Below, piece after piece: positions 1 through 13,229 of a stretch of 64,000 nucleotides of DNA (within the stretch, counting starts at the first letter, position 1; the number at the start of each line of letters is the position of its first letter). The position numbers and the translations under genes are program-made. Source of the stretch: Hygrocybe punicea (taxonomy: Eukaryota > Basidiomycota > Agaricomycetes > Agaricales > Hygrophoraceae); assembly GCA_963556145.1 (NCBI GenBank), contig OY744464.1, forward strand, positions 1 through 64,000, in the 5' to 3' direction. The notes beneath the pieces are model-generated. The model saw nothing but the letters and a program-made list of their open reading frames with translations. It was not told the DNA's origin and searched no databases.

Positions 1-3000
1 GCTTTAAATTGTTGAAAATTAACCTCTAACTAACGGTGCGGACTACTTCATTTTACTACGAACAAACCTGGTCGGAATTTGCTTTAAATTGTTGAAAATT
101 AACCTCTAACTAACGGTGCGGACTACTTCATTTTACTACGAACAAACCTGGTCGGAATTTGCTTTAAATTGTTGAAAATTAACCTCTAACTAACGGTGCG
201 GACTACTTCATTTTACTACGAACAAACCTGGTCGGAATTTGCTTTAAATTGTTGAAAATTAACCTCTAACTAACGGTGCGGACTACTTCATTTTACTACG
301 AACAAACCTGGTCGGAATTTGCTTTAAATTGTTGAAATTAACCTCTAACTAACGGTGCGGACTACTTCATTTTACTACGAACAAACCTGGTCGGAATTTG
401 CTTTAAATTGTTGAAAATTAACCTCTAACTAACGGTGCGGACTACTTCATTTTACTACGAACAAACCTGGTCGGAATTTGCTTTAAATTGTTGAAAATTA
501 ACCTCTAACTAACGGTGCGGACTACTTCATTTTACTACGAACAAACCTGGTCGGAATTTGCTTTAAATTGTTGAAAATTAACCTCTAACTAACGGTGCGG
601 ACTACTTCATTTTACTACGAACAAACCTGGTCGGAATTTGCTTTAAATTGTTGAAAATTAACCTCTAACTAACGGTGCGGACTACTTCATTTTACTACGA
701 ACAAACCTGGTCGGAATTTGCTTTAAATTGTTGAAAATTAACCTCTAACTAACGGTGCGGACTACTTCATTTTACTACGAACAAACCTGGTCGGAATTTG
801 CTTTAAATTGTTGAAAATTAACCTCTAACTAACGGTGCGGACTACTTCATTTTACTACGAACAAACCTGGTCGGAATTTGCTTTAAATTGTTGAAAATTA
901 ACCTCTAACTAACGGTGCGGACTACTTCATTTTACTACGAACAAACCTGGTCGGAATTTGCTTTAAATTGTTGAAAATTAACCTCTAACTAACGGTGCGG
1001 ACTACTTCATTTTACTACGAACAAACCTGGTCGGAATTTGCTTTAAATTGTTGAAAATTAACCTCTAACTAACGGTGCGGACTACTTCATTTTACTACGA
1101 ACAAACCTGGTCGGAATTTGCTTTAAATTGTTGAAAATTAACCTCTAACTAACGGTGCGGACTACTTCATTTTACTACGAACAAACCTGGTCGGAATTTG
1201 CTTTAAATTGTTGAAAATTAACCTCTAACTAACGGTGCGGACTACTTCATTTTACTACGAACAAACCTGGTCGGAATTTGCTTTAAATTGTTGAAAATTA
1301 ACCTCTAACTAACGGTGCGGACTACTTCATTTTACTACGAACAAACCTGGTCGGAATTTGCTTTAAATTGTTGAAAATTAACCTCTAACTAACGGTGCGG
1401 ACTACTTCATTTTACTACGAACAAACCTGGTCGGAATTTGCTTTAAATTGTTGAAAATTAACCTCTAACTAACGGTGCGGACTACTTCATTTTACTACGA
1501 ACAAACCTGGTCGGAATTTGCTTTAAATTGTTGAAAATTAACCTCTAACTAACGGTGCGGACTACTTCATTTTACTACGAACAAACCTGGTCGGAATTTG
1601 CTTTAAATTGTTGAAAATTAACCTCTAACTAACGGTGCGGACTACTTCATTTTACTACGAACAAACCTGGTCGGAATTTGCTTTAAATTGTTGAAAATTA
1701 ACCTCTAACTAACGGTGCGGACTACTTCATTTTACTACGAACAAACCTGGTCGGAATTTGCTTTAAATTGTTGAAAATTAACCTCTAACTAACGGTGCGG
1801 ACTACTTCATTTTACTACGAACAAACCTGGTCGGAATTTGCTTTAAATTGTTGAAAATTAACCTCTAACTAACGGTGCGGACTACTTCATTTTACTACGA
1901 ACAAACCTGGTCGGAATTTGCTTTAAATTGTTGAAAATTAACCTCTAACTAACGGTGCGGACTACTTCATTTTACTACGAACAAACCTGGTCGGAATTTG
2001 CTTTAAATTGTTGAAAATTAACCTCTAACTAACGGTGCGGACTACTTCATTTTACTACGAACAAACCTGGTCGGAATTTGCTTTAAATTGTTGAAAATTA
2101 ACCTCTAACTAACGGTGCGGACTACTTCATTTTACTACGAACAAACCTGGTCGGAATTTGCTTTAAATTGTTGAAAATTAACCTCTAACTAACGGTGCGG
2201 ACTACTTCATTTTACTACGAACAAACCTGGTCGGAATTTGCTTTAAATTGTTGAAAATTAACCTCTAACTAACGGTGCGGACTACTTCATTTTACTACGA
2301 ACAAACCTGGTCGGAATTTGCTTTAAATTGTTGAAAATTAACCTCTAACTAACGGTGCGGACTACTTCATTTTACTACGAACAAACCTGGTCGGAATTTG
2401 CTTTAAATTGTTGAAAATTAACCTCTAACTAACGGTGCGGACTACTTCATTTTACTACGAACAAACCTGGTCGGAATTTGCTTTAAATTGTTGAAAATTA
2501 ACCTCTAACTAACGGTGCGGACTACTTCATTTTACTACGAACAAACCTGGTCGGAATTTGCTTTAAATTGTTGAAAATTAACCTCTAACTAACGGTGCGG
2601 ACTACTTCATTTTACTACGAACAAACCTGGTCGGAATTTGCTTTAAATTGTTGAAAATTAACCTCTAACTAACGGTGCGGACTACTTCATTTTACTACGA
2701 ACAAACCTGGTCGGAATTTGCTTTAAATTGTTGAAAATTAACCTCTAACTAACGGTGCGGACTACTTCATTTTACTACGAACAAACCTGGTCGGAATTTG
2801 CTTTAAATTGTTGAAAATTAACCTCTAACTAACGGTGCGGACTACTTCATTTTACTACGAACAAACCTGGTCGGAATTTGCTTTAAATTGTTGAAAATTA
2901 ACCTCTAACTAACGGTGCGGACTACTTCATTTTACTACGAACAAACCTGGTCGGAATTTGCTTTAAATTGTTGAAAATTAACCTCTAACTAACGGTGCGG

Positions 3001-6000
3001 ACTACTTCATTTTACTACGAACAAACCTGGTCGGAATTTGCTTTAAATTGTTGAAAATTAACCTCTAACTAACGGTGCGGACTACTTCATTTTACTACGA
3101 ACAAACCTGGTCGGAATTTGCTTTAAATTGTTGAAAATTAACCTCTAACTAACGGTGCGGACTACTTCATTTTACTACGAACAAACCTGGTCGGAATTTG
3201 CTTTAAATTGTTGAAAATTAACCTCTAACTAACGGTGCGGACTACTTCATTTTACTACGAACAAACCTGGTCGGAATTTGCTTTAAATTGTTGAAAATTA
3301 ACCTCTAACTAACGGTGCGGACTACTTCATTTTACTACGAACAAACCTGGTCGGAATTTGCTTTAAATTGTTGAAAATTAACCTCTAACTAACGGTGCGG
3401 ACTACTTCATTTTACTACGAACAAACCTGGTCGGAATTTGCTTTAAATTGTTGAAAATTAACCTCTAACTAACGGTGCGGACTACTTCATTTTACTACGA
3501 ACAAACCTGGTCGGAATTTGCTTTAAATTGTTGAAAATTAACCTCTAACTAACGGTGCGGACTACTTCATTTTACTACGAACAAACCTGGTCGGAATTTG
3601 CTTTAAATTGTTGAAAATTAACCTCTAACTAACGGTGCGGACTACTTCATTTTACTACGAACAAACCTGGTCGGAATTTGCTTTAAATTGTTGAAAATTA
3701 ACCTCTAACTAACGGTGCGGACTACTTCATTTTACTACGAACAAACCTGGTCGGAATTTGCTTTAAATTGTTGAAAATTAACCTCTAACTAACGGTGCGG
3801 ACTACTTCATTTTACTACGAACAAACCTGGTCGGAATTTGCTTTAAATTGTTGAAAATTAACCTCTAACTAACGGTGCGGACTACTTCATTTTACTACGA
3901 ACAAACCTGGTCGGAATTTGCTTTAAATTGTTGAAAATTAACCTCTAACTAACGGTGCGGACTACTTCATTTTACTACGAACAAACCTGGTCGGAATTTG
4001 CTTTAAATTGTTGAAAATTAACCTCTAACTAACGGTGCGGACTACTTCATTTTACTACGAACAAACCTGGTCGGAATTTGCTTTAAATTGTTGAAAATTA
4101 ACCTCTAACTAACGGTGCGGACTACTTCATTTTACTACGAACAAACCTGGTCGGAATTTGCTTTAAATTGTTGAAAATTAACCTCTAACTAACGGTGCGG
4201 ACTACTTCATTTTACTACGAACAAACCTGGTCGGAATTTGCTTTAAATTGTTGAAAATTAACCTCTAACTAACGGTGCGGACTACTTCATTTTACTACGA
4301 ACAAACCTGGTCGGAATTTGCTTTAAATTGTTGAAAATTAACCTCTAACTAACGGTGCGGACTACTTCATTTTACTACGAACAAACCTGGTCGGAATTTG
4401 CTTTAAATTGTTGAAAATTAACCTCTAACTAACGGTGCGGACTACTTCATTTTACTACGAACAAACCTGGTCGGAATTTGCTTTAAATTGTTGAAAATTA
4501 ACCTCTAACTAACGGTGCGGACTACTTCATTTTACTACGAACAAACCTGGTCGGAATTTGCTTTAAATTGTTGAAAATTAACCTCTAACTAACGGTGCGG
4601 ACTACTTCATTTTACTACGAACAAACCTGGTCGGAATTTGCTTTAAATTGTTGAAAATTAACCTCTAACTAACGGTGCGGACTACTTCATTTTACTACGA
4701 ACAAACCTGGTCGGAATTTGCTTTAAATTGTTGAAAATTAACCTCTAACTAACGGTGCGGACTACTTCATTTTACTACGAACAAACCTGGTCGGAATTTG
4801 CTTTAAATTGTTGAAAATTAACCTCTAACTAACGGTGCGGACTACTTCATTTTACTACGAACAAACCTGGTCGGAATTTGCTTTAAATTGTTGAAAATTA
4901 ACCTCTAACTAACGGTGCGGACTACTTCATTTTACTACGAACAAACCTGGTCGGAATTTGCTTTAAATTGTTGAAAATTAACCTCTAACTAACGGTGCGG
5001 ACTACTTCATTTTACTACGAACAAACCTGGTCGGAATTTGCTTTAAATTGTTGAAAATTAACCTCTAACTAACGGTGCGGACTACTTCATTTTACTACGA
5101 ACAAACCTGGTCGGAATTTGCTTTAAATTGTTGAAAATTAACCTCTAACTAACGGTGCGGACTACTTCATTTTACTACGAACAAACCTGGTCGGAATTTG
5201 CTTTAAATTGTTGAAAATTAACCTCTAACTAACGGTGCGGACTACTTCATTTTACTACGAACAAACCTGGTCGGAATTTGCTTTAAATTGTTGAAAATTA
5301 ACCTCTAACTAACGGTGCGGACTACTTCATTTTACTACGAACAAACCTGGTCGGAATTTGCTTTAAATTGTTGAAAATTAACCTCTAACTAACGGTGCGG
5401 ACTACTTCATTTTACTACGAACAAACCTGGTCGGAATTTGCTTTAAATTGTTGAAAATTAACCTCTAACTAACGGTGCGGACTACTTCATTTTACTACGA
5501 ACAAACCTGGTCGGAATTTGCTTTAAATTGTTGAAAATTAACCTCTAACTAACGGTGCGGACTACTTCATTTTACTACGAACAAACCTGGTCGGAATTTG
5601 CTTTAAATTGTTGAAAATTAACCTCTAACTAACGGTGCGGACTACTTCATTTTACTACGAACAAACCTGGTCGGAATTTGCTTTAAATTGTTGAAAATTA
5701 ACCTCTAACTAACGGTGCGGACTACTTCATTTTACTACGAACAAACCTGGTCGGAATTTGCTTTAAATTGTTGAAAATTAACCTCTAACTAACGGTGCGG
5801 ACTACTTCATTTTACTACGAACAAACCTGGTCGGAATTTGCTTTAAATTGTTGAAAATTAACCTCTAACTAACGGTGCGGACTACTTCATTTTACTACGA
5901 ACAAACCTGGTCGGAATTTGCTTTAAATTGTTGAAAATTAACCTCTAACTAACGGTGCGGACTACTTCATTTTACTACGAACAAACCTGGTCGGAATTTG

Positions 6001-9000
6001 CTTTAAATTGTTGAAAATTAACCTCTAACTAACGGTGCGGACTACTTCATTTTACTACGAACAAACCTGGTCGGAATTTGCTTTAAATTGTTGAAAATTA
6101 ACCTCTAACTAACGGTGCGGACTACTTCATTTTACTACGAACAAACCTGGTCGGAATTTGCTTTAAATTGTTGAAAATTAACCTCTAACTAACGGTGCGG
6201 ACTACTTCATTTTACTACGAACAAACCTGGTCGGAATTTGCTTTAAATTGTTGAAAATTAACCTCTAACTAACGGTGCGGACTACTTCATTTTACTACGA
6301 ACAAACCTGGTCGGAATTTGCTTTAAATTGTTGAAAATTAACCTCTAACTAACGGTGCGGACTACTTCATTTTACTACGAACAAACCTGGTCGGAATTTG
6401 CTTTAAATTGTTGAAAATTAACCTCTAACTAACGGTGCGGACTACTTCATTTTACTACGAACAAACCTGGTCGGAATTTGCTTTAAATTGTTGAAAATTA
6501 ACCTCTAACTAACGGTGCGGACTACTTCATTTTACTACGAACAAACCTGGTCGGAATTTGCTTTAAATTGTTGAAAATTAACCTCTAACTAACGGTGCGG
6601 ACTACTTCATTTTACTACGAACAAACCTGGTCGGAATTTGCTTTAAATTGTTGAAAATTAACCTCTAACTAACGGTGCGGACTACTTCATTTTACTACGA
6701 ACAAACCTGGTCGGAATTTGCTTTAAATTGTTGAAAATTAACCTCTAACTAACGGTGCGGACTACTTCATTTTACTACGAACAAACCTGGTCGGAATTTG
6801 CTTTAAATTGTTGAAAATTAACCTCTAACTAACGGTGCGGACTACTTCATTTTACTACGAACAAACCTGGTCGGAATTTGCTTTAAATTGTTGAAAATTA
6901 ACCTCTAACTAACGGTGCGGACTACTTCATTTTACTACGAACAAACCTGGTCGGAATTTGCTTTAAATTGTTGAAAATTAACCTCTAACTAACGGTGCGG
7001 ACTACTTCATTTTACTACGAACAAACCTGGTCGGAATTTGCTTTAAATTGTTGAAAATTAACCTCTAACTAACGGTGCGGACTACTTCATTTTACTACGA
7101 ACAAACCTGGTCGGAATTTGCTTTAAATTGTTGAAAATTAACCTCTAACTAACGGTGCGGACTACTTCATTTTACTACGAACAAACCTGGTCGGAATTTG
7201 CTTTAAATTGTTGAAAATTAACCTCTAACTAACGGTGCGGACTACTTCATTTTACTACGAACAAACCTGGTCGGAATTTGCTTTAAATTGTTGAAAATTA
7301 ACCTCTAACTAACGGTGCGGACTACTTCATTTTACTACGAACAAACCTGGTCGGAATTTGCTTTAAATTGTTGAAAATTAACCTCTAACTAACGGTGCGG
7401 ACTACTTCATTTTACTACGAACAAACCTGGTCGGAATTTGCTTTAAATTGTTGAAAATTAACCTCTAACTAACGGTGCGGACTACTTCATTTTACTACGA
7501 ACAAACCTGGTCGGAATTTGCTTTAAATTGTTGAAAATTAACCTCTAACTAACGGTGCGGACTACTTCATTTTACTACGAACAAACCTGGTCGGAATTTG
7601 CTTTAAATTGTTGAAAATTAACCTCTAACTAACGGTGCGGACTACTTCATTTTACTACGAACAAACCTGGTCGGAATTTGCTTTAAATTGTTGAAAATTA
7701 ACCTCTAACTAACGGTGCGGACTACTTCATTTTACTACGAACAAACCTGGTCGGAATTTGCTTTAAATTGTTGAAAATTAACCTCTAACTAACGGTGCGG
7801 ACTACTTCATTTTACTACGAACAAACCTGGTCGGAATTTGCTTTAAATTGTTGAAAATTAACCTCTAACTAACGGTGCGGACTACTTCATTTTACTACGA
7901 ACAAACCTGGTCGGAATTTGCTTTAAATTGTTGAAAATTAACCTCTAACTAACGGTGCGGACTACTTCATTTTACTACGAACAAACCTGGTCGGAATTTG
8001 CTTTAAATTGTTGAAAATTAACCTCTAACTAACGGTGCGGACTACTTCATTTTACTACGAACAAACCTGGTCGGAATTTGCTTTAAATTGTTGAAAATTA
8101 ACCTCTAACTAACGGTGCGGACTACTTCATTTTACTACGAACAAACCTGGTCGGAATTTGCTTTAAATTGTTGAAAATTAACCTCTAACTAACGGTGCGG
8201 ACTACTTCATTTTACTACGAACAAACCTGGTCGGAATTTGCTTTAAATTGTTGAAAATTAACCTCTAACTAACGGTGCGGACTACTTCATTTTACTACGA
8301 ACAAACCTGGTCGGAATTTGCTTTAAATTGTTGAAAATTAACCTCTAACTAACGGTGCGGACTACTTCATTTTACTACGAACAAACCTGGTCGGAATTTG
8401 CTTTAAATTGTTGAAAATTAACCTCTAACTAACGGTGCGGACTACTTCATTTTACTACGAACAAACCTGGTCGGAATTTGCTTTAAATTGTTGAAAATTA
8501 ACCTCTAACTAACGGTGCGGACTACTTCATTTTACTACGAACAAACCTGGTCGGAATTTGCTTTAAATTGTTGAAAATTAACCTCTAACTAACGGTGCGG
8601 ACTACTTCATTTTACTACGAACAAACCTGGTCGGAATTTGCTTTAAATTGTTGAAAATTAACCTCTAACTAACGGTGCGGACTACTTCATTTTACTACGA
8701 ACAAACCTGGTCGGAATTTGCTTTAAATTGTTGAAAATTAACCTCTAACTAACGGTGCGGACTACTTCATTTTACTACGAACAAACCTGGTCGGAATTTG
8801 CTTTAAATTGTTGAAAATTAACCTCTAACTAACGGTGCGGACTACTTCATTTTACTACGAACAAACCTGGTCGGAATTTGCTTTAAATTGTTGAAAATTA
8901 ACCTCTAACTAACGGTGCGGACTACTTCATTTTACTACGAACAAACCTGGTCGGAATTTGCTTTAAATTGTTGAAAATTAACCTCTAACTAACGGTGCGG

Positions 9001-9018
9001 ACTACTTCATTTTACTAC
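1..9018. repeat. 80-bp satellite array, about 113 copies
   Basis: An 80-bp unit beginning GCTTTAAATTGTTG is repeated head to tail from the first base to 9018, about 112.7 copies, and must continue to the left. Read by eye, all units are the same except the fifth (starting at 321), which has lost one A in the run near 334-337. The array stops inside a unit after TTTTACTAC at 9018. No open reading frame of useful length crosses it. Such uniformity points to recent amplification or strong homogenisation, as in subtelomeric or centromeric satellites; it could also be over- or under-collapsed in assembly. Confidence 0.97.
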
Positions 9019-9275
9019 AGTTCAAAATACACACCTGGGCGAAATGCCCCCTCCCCACACTTACCATCTTAAACATCTATATCTTACGTCAAATCCTACC
9101 CAACACTTAACAATCTCATCGCTAAGTGACCTCCTTTATCTTTCACCTCCTACACATTCAACACAACATTCATCTCTTCAACAAACTCAATCTTCACCAC
9201 TCACATCAATCAACCATTTCAGATGTCATAACAAAGCCACACTTAAAAAAACACCCTATAATACACCCTTCTCAA
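9019..9275. other. Unassigned spacer between satellite and minisatellite
   Basis: This C/A/T-rich stretch joins the 80-bp satellite to the 22-bp minisatellite. A 100-codon frame crosses it, but its composition (T, S, H, P, Q) follows base composition and it runs straight into the minisatellite. I see no gene here. Confidence 0.6.
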
Positions 9276-9612
9276 CAGATGTAACACCCTGTTTCAACAA
9301 ATGTAACACCCAGTTGCAACAGATGCAACTCCCCCGTTTCAAATGATGTAACGCCTCTTGCACCAAATGTAACGCCTGTTGCAAAAGGTGTAACGCCTGT
9401 TCCAACAAATGTAACGCCCCGTTTCAAATGATGTAACGCCTGTTGCAACAAATGTAACGCCCCGTTTCACCAGATGTAACGCCCGCTGCAACAAATGTAA
9501 CGCCCCGTTTCAAATGATGTAACGCCTGTTGCAACAAATGTAACGCCCCGTTTCACCAGATGTAACGCCCGCTGCAATACATGTAACGCACCGTTTCACC
9601 AGAGGTAACGCA
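9276..9612. repeat. 22-bp degenerate minisatellite
   Basis: About 15 tandem units alternate two related forms, one centred on GTTGCAACAAATGTAACGCC and one on GTTTCAAATGATGTAACGCC. The constant core is TGTAACGC. Copies diverge most at the left edge, where TGTAACAC replaces TGTAACGC. It sits between the end of the 80-bp satellite and the 3' end of the JmjC-type gene. No coding function is suggested. Confidence 0.85.
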
Positions 9613-9855
9613 ACCGTTACTTCCAACAGAAGAAAATGTTAAACATTCTGGAGTCAGTCAGGCCCACGTCATGAGGGCCAAGTGTTGATTTTCAGGGGAG
9701 CTATACACAATCTAACGAATTTTCTGTATTATTTACTTTTTTCAATTCCTTTAACTATCTATATAGTAGATAGCGTTACTTTTCTGGACATCTTAGTTAT
9801 AATCTTGTTGGTACCATGTTTATAGTAATCATAGACGCCATGGTTAGTCAGGTTG
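9613..9855. other. Intergenic, 3' flank of JmjC-type gene
   Basis: An AT-rich stretch with no gene-like frame. It probably holds the 3' untranslated region and polyadenylation site of the minus-strand gene that ends at 9856. Confidence 0.4.
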
Positions 9856-11723
9856 CTACCTCAGTTGCTGCTCCAACCTCTTCTTCACCAGGCGTAGTTT
9901 CTTTTCGACTTTGCTCGATTCACTACGTACCAAAGTTCTCCTCTCATCCTCAACCTCCACAAGCCGTTTCCAGAACTCCAACTCCGGCTCTATCTCATTC
10001 AAGACATCCAGACCCAGTTGAACGGATAAACCATTCGAAAGTCCCCTGGCACACCATTCAATCTCCCTGTCCAAACCTTCAAATGCCTGTTTGGCCCACG
10101 GATAACCCCATACACGGGTACCAGAATGCGTAGATGCCGTGAAGGTGATCACGGCATGAAGGCCATACGGAGGGAGCCAAAAACCACCCGGCTCCATCAC
10201 CCATCGAATTGTAAGCCCCTCCAGTTCCCTGATAGATTCCAGAGTTCGGTTATTGTTGACGACTGTGTGTTTTTTGGTATCCCACCAACTCATGTTTCGC
10301 TCTGTGGGGGGCCACAGCAACCACAGTTTGTGTCCGATTATGTGGTACATGACCTGGGCAGCGCCATGATAATCGGCATGGGTGTGTGTTATCATACCCA
10401 TGGGTGAGAGCGCTGAGGACCAAACCGGGACTTTCTTTCGTGACCTGCCTTCTTCTTGGAAATCCGCTATTGCCTTTTTCATCATCTCGGGGGGAAGCTG
10501 CAGTCCACATGTTGACATTCCCTTCGGCTTGAAGGGGATGCTGAGAGCCGTCAGGAAGGGCTTCCTCGGAAGCGTCTTCCAGTCCATCGTGGATGCTTGG
10601 ATGATAGATGCCAGGATGTCTTCCGGTCGGGCAGGATAAGGGTCAACGTGGGCGGCATCTACTGTGTCCATGGTTGAATGCTCGCTATGTTCCAAGGTGA
10701 TCAAGTCCTTTATCACCAGTGACATTGTGGGAGTGGTGTCGTGAGTTATTTCCACAATGGAGTCCTCCACAGGTATCGGTTTGGGATGATCTATTAGACT
10801 CTGTAAAATTCTAACCCCCATGGCGGCACATGGCATTCCATTGAGGGGAGGTGTGTTCCAACGAACCAGAAGATCTCGGATCCAGTCGTTTTCTCCGTGT
10901 CTGTGAGCTTCAGCCGTCACTTATGAGTATTGCAACGGTCAACTACGTCCAGACTTGATATACTCACATTTAACCAGCGGTGTCGAAATGTTGTTGAGTG
11001 GCGTCTCAAAAGAGGGTCCTGTGTGGGGTGGGAGATGTTGTGAAACATGGTCATGTGGCGGTTGCGTAGAGGTCCCCGGTGCATGTTGAGGTGGGTTTGC
11101 TACCTCCGTGTTTTCTATGGGGTTAGAATTGGACGGTCACATCTGATGTATAAGTTAGTATTCTGAGTGCCTTACGTTGGCTCAGATCCTTGGTCTCTTG
11201 AGCCTTTCCCCGTTTTCGCTGAACTCTCAGAGTTGAGTCAGCTAACCATCTGGGTGGTTTCAGTTGCAAAACCCTTCGGTAACCAACAGCGGGGTGTAAC
11301 CTTCGACAAGAAGGGTTGACAATCTCCCAATTGTTGGTGGTGCGGACATAGAGTGCCTGGGGTGATTCTGTTGTTTCACTAGAATCCATGTAAATGTCGC
11401 CCACCGTTCCATTTTCAATGGACGGAACACCATTTCCTGATAGTATCTTGTAATGGTACTCCGTCCCTTGGAACACGAATGCATGTTCTGACAATAACTG
11501 GCTTGTTACTATGAGGAGGTTAATCATATTAACTTGGAATCTTACCCGTTTCTTGATCGGTTACTTCTGTTTCCACAGTTCTTCGCTTCTTCTTGGAGAG
11601 TGTCCGTGGTTCTGGAGTCATTTCTACCTGGCGACTTTCTGTCGACACAGCTCTTCGTGTCCTCTTGTTGGAGGTTTCAAGTAACCCTGACGGTTCTGAT
11701 CGTGTATTGGATAGGTTAGCCAT
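9856..11723 (-). CDS. JmjC-type (cupin) domain protein, lineage-expanded fungal family
   Basis: The ATG is at 11723. Four exons read through in one frame: 11723 to about 11573, about 11528-11179, about 11114-10971, and about 10921-9856. Introns have GT-AG ends, one with a TACTAAC branch point. The first exon is basic with nuclear-signal-like runs (KKKRR). The second carries a small conserved-looking module with GDIYMD. The last exon has the features of a JmjC/cupin fold: an HADYHG segment supplying the H-x-D iron ligands, a following W/L/W/P strand, and a distal H in YGLHAV. JmjC proteins are Fe(II)/2-oxoglutarate dioxygenases, many of them histone demethylases; substrate is unknown here. The C-terminus is a charged helix. 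The reading is intact. Family assignment rests on the iron-ligand pattern. Confidence 0.68.
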
Positions 11724-11964
11724 AGTAGTTGCAGGTTGACGCGTCCCTGACAGAACGTCTAGTCACGTGGTTATTGTTTTTGAAGCTATTTGAAAATTAC
11801 TCAATATCTGCAGAAGGTCACGGATGCGTCACTTCCACCCATGGAGGTGTCAATTTGTAATCTAATTTTTCACAACAAAATTCTGAAGAGACGATGTACT
11901 TAAAACATTTTCTTGGTTTCTTGGTTTCAGGTTTTTGTTAAACGGTTCCGACCGGTTCACGTGC

Positions 11965-12592
11965 AGTCACGTGGTCGTTGGTTATTAAATCAGAAATTTA
12001 GCCGACATTTTCTTCTTTCTAACCACCATTCCCCACCATCAGACGACCTCTACCTTTCGGTAGAGGACCAACAAACTCGAAAAGGTTTGTCGTCGTCGTG
12101 GGCCCCTCTCCCCATTGCCTCGCAATGGGATACAGAATCGGAAAGTTCTGTGAGAGGGGATTACTTGGTTGGTCCCATCTTCGGACGACCTCTACCTTCG
12201 GTAGAGGACAAACAAACTCGGAAAGGTTTGTCGTCGTCGTGGGCCCCCTCTCCCCATTGCCTCGCAATGGGATACAGAATCGGAAAGTTCTGTGAGAGGG
12301 GATTACTTGGTTGGTCCCATCTTCGGACGACCTCTACCTTCGGTAGAGGACAAACAAACTCGGAAAGGTTTGTCGTCGTCGTGGGCCCCCTCTCCCCATT
12401 GCCTCGCAATGGGTTACAGAATCGGAAAGTTCTGTGAGGGGGGGGTGTTACTTGGTTGGTCCCATCTTCGAACGACCTCTACCTTTCGGTAGAGGACGAA
12501 CAAACTCGGAAAGGTTTGTCGTCGTCGTGGGGCCCCTCTCCCCATTGCCTCGCAATGGGATACAGAATCGGAAAGTTCTGTGAGAGGGGGTT
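11965..12592. repeat. 142-bp hairpin-rich tandem repeat, copy 1 (4 units)
   Basis: Four tandem units (starting near 12042, 12184, 12326 and 12471) follow a leader beginning AGTCACGTGG. The leader and units recur at 14984-15464. Each unit is built from nested inverted repeats. One block has outer arms GACGAC and GTCGTC around two hairpins (CTCTACC/GGTAGAG; ACAAAC/GTTTGT). The other has outer arms CCCCTCTC and GAGAGGGG around two hairpins (CCATTGC/GCAATGG; ACAGAA/TTCTGT). Two of the four hairpins share the same 8-base loop, TCGGAAAG. Frames that cross it repeat in register with the DNA and are not genes. Confidence 0.9.
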
Positions 12593-12920
12593 AAAACGAG
12601 GTAACGTTAATCAAACAATGTGAATAGCTATTGGAGGGACATCCACAGCACACAGAATGAGTTATAGACCTAGTTCATAGCCATAATGCAACTGTTGCCG
12701 TGTGCGTCCACCAAGGTCCTTGAGTGATCGGTCAACGTTTCCAAACCCAAGTCTGTCGGGGGGTTACCGACCCGTAACTAGACCAAAACTCAGCGCCTGT
12801 CCCCGACAACGCTCTGCGTAGTCCACCTGAACCCTGCCACATATAACATGCACAAGGGTTATCATGTACTGTAACTGTTATGTGTTCTCGTATGACCCTC
12901 AACCCTAGCGCCTCCAAGAG
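12593..12920. other. Intergenic, no gene seen
   Basis: No convincing coding frame or repeat on either strand. It leads into the TATA-like site ahead of the gene at 13230. A solo LTR is possible in 12.6-13.2 kb, but I could not define its ends or a target duplication. Confidence 0.4.
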
Positions 12921-12923
12921 GCA

Positions 12924-12930
12924 TATAAAT
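12924..12930 (+). promoter_or_regulatory. TATA-box candidate upstream of the 13230 gene
   Basis: TATAAAT is followed by a pyrimidine-rich stretch (about 12931-12966) of the kind seen at fungal transcription starts. It lies about 300 bp before the ATG at 13230. It could instead belong to an unrecognised solo LTR, which often carries the same motif. Confidence 0.35.
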
Positions 12931-13229
12931 CCCCATCCCGCTTGTTTAGTCTTGTTTCTCTCTCCTGATTTTGAAAAAGCTTAGAGTTGTTCTGGTCCGG
13001 AGTCATGCAGCTTCTGCCAGCAGTAGTAGCGCCGTTGCAAGAGTTGGAGAGGAGATCGGTAGTGACAACTGGTATGGTGGCACTAATCTAGGTAACGGTC
13101 TACGGTTATGGACACTGCATTAACTAGACGGCTGAGAGTCTAGGTTTTAGACAACAGAATAAATGTAAATGTAAACGTTGCCTGGAGACTAACGTCACGT
13201 GAGCGTTCAACTCTCCCGACATAACCAAT

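Noticed and set aside
1..9018. CRISPR array
   Set aside because: Repeats are directly adjacent with no variable spacers; the whole 80-bp unit is constant. The genome is eukaryotic.
1..9018. Telomeric repeats
   Set aside because: The unit is 80 bp and only one short stretch looks loosely like TAACC; no TTAGGG tract occurs.
9044..9346. 100-codon plus-strand frame
   Set aside because: Composition follows the base bias and it runs into the minisatellite; no domain, no intron signals.
12019..12492. Overlapping frames within the hairpin repeat, same in both copies
   Set aside because: They repeat exactly with the DNA unit on both strands, a result of tandem repetition.
12689..13165. Solo LTR (TG...CA) before the 13230 gene
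   Set aside because: No matching target duplication and no second LTR; ends were arbitrary.
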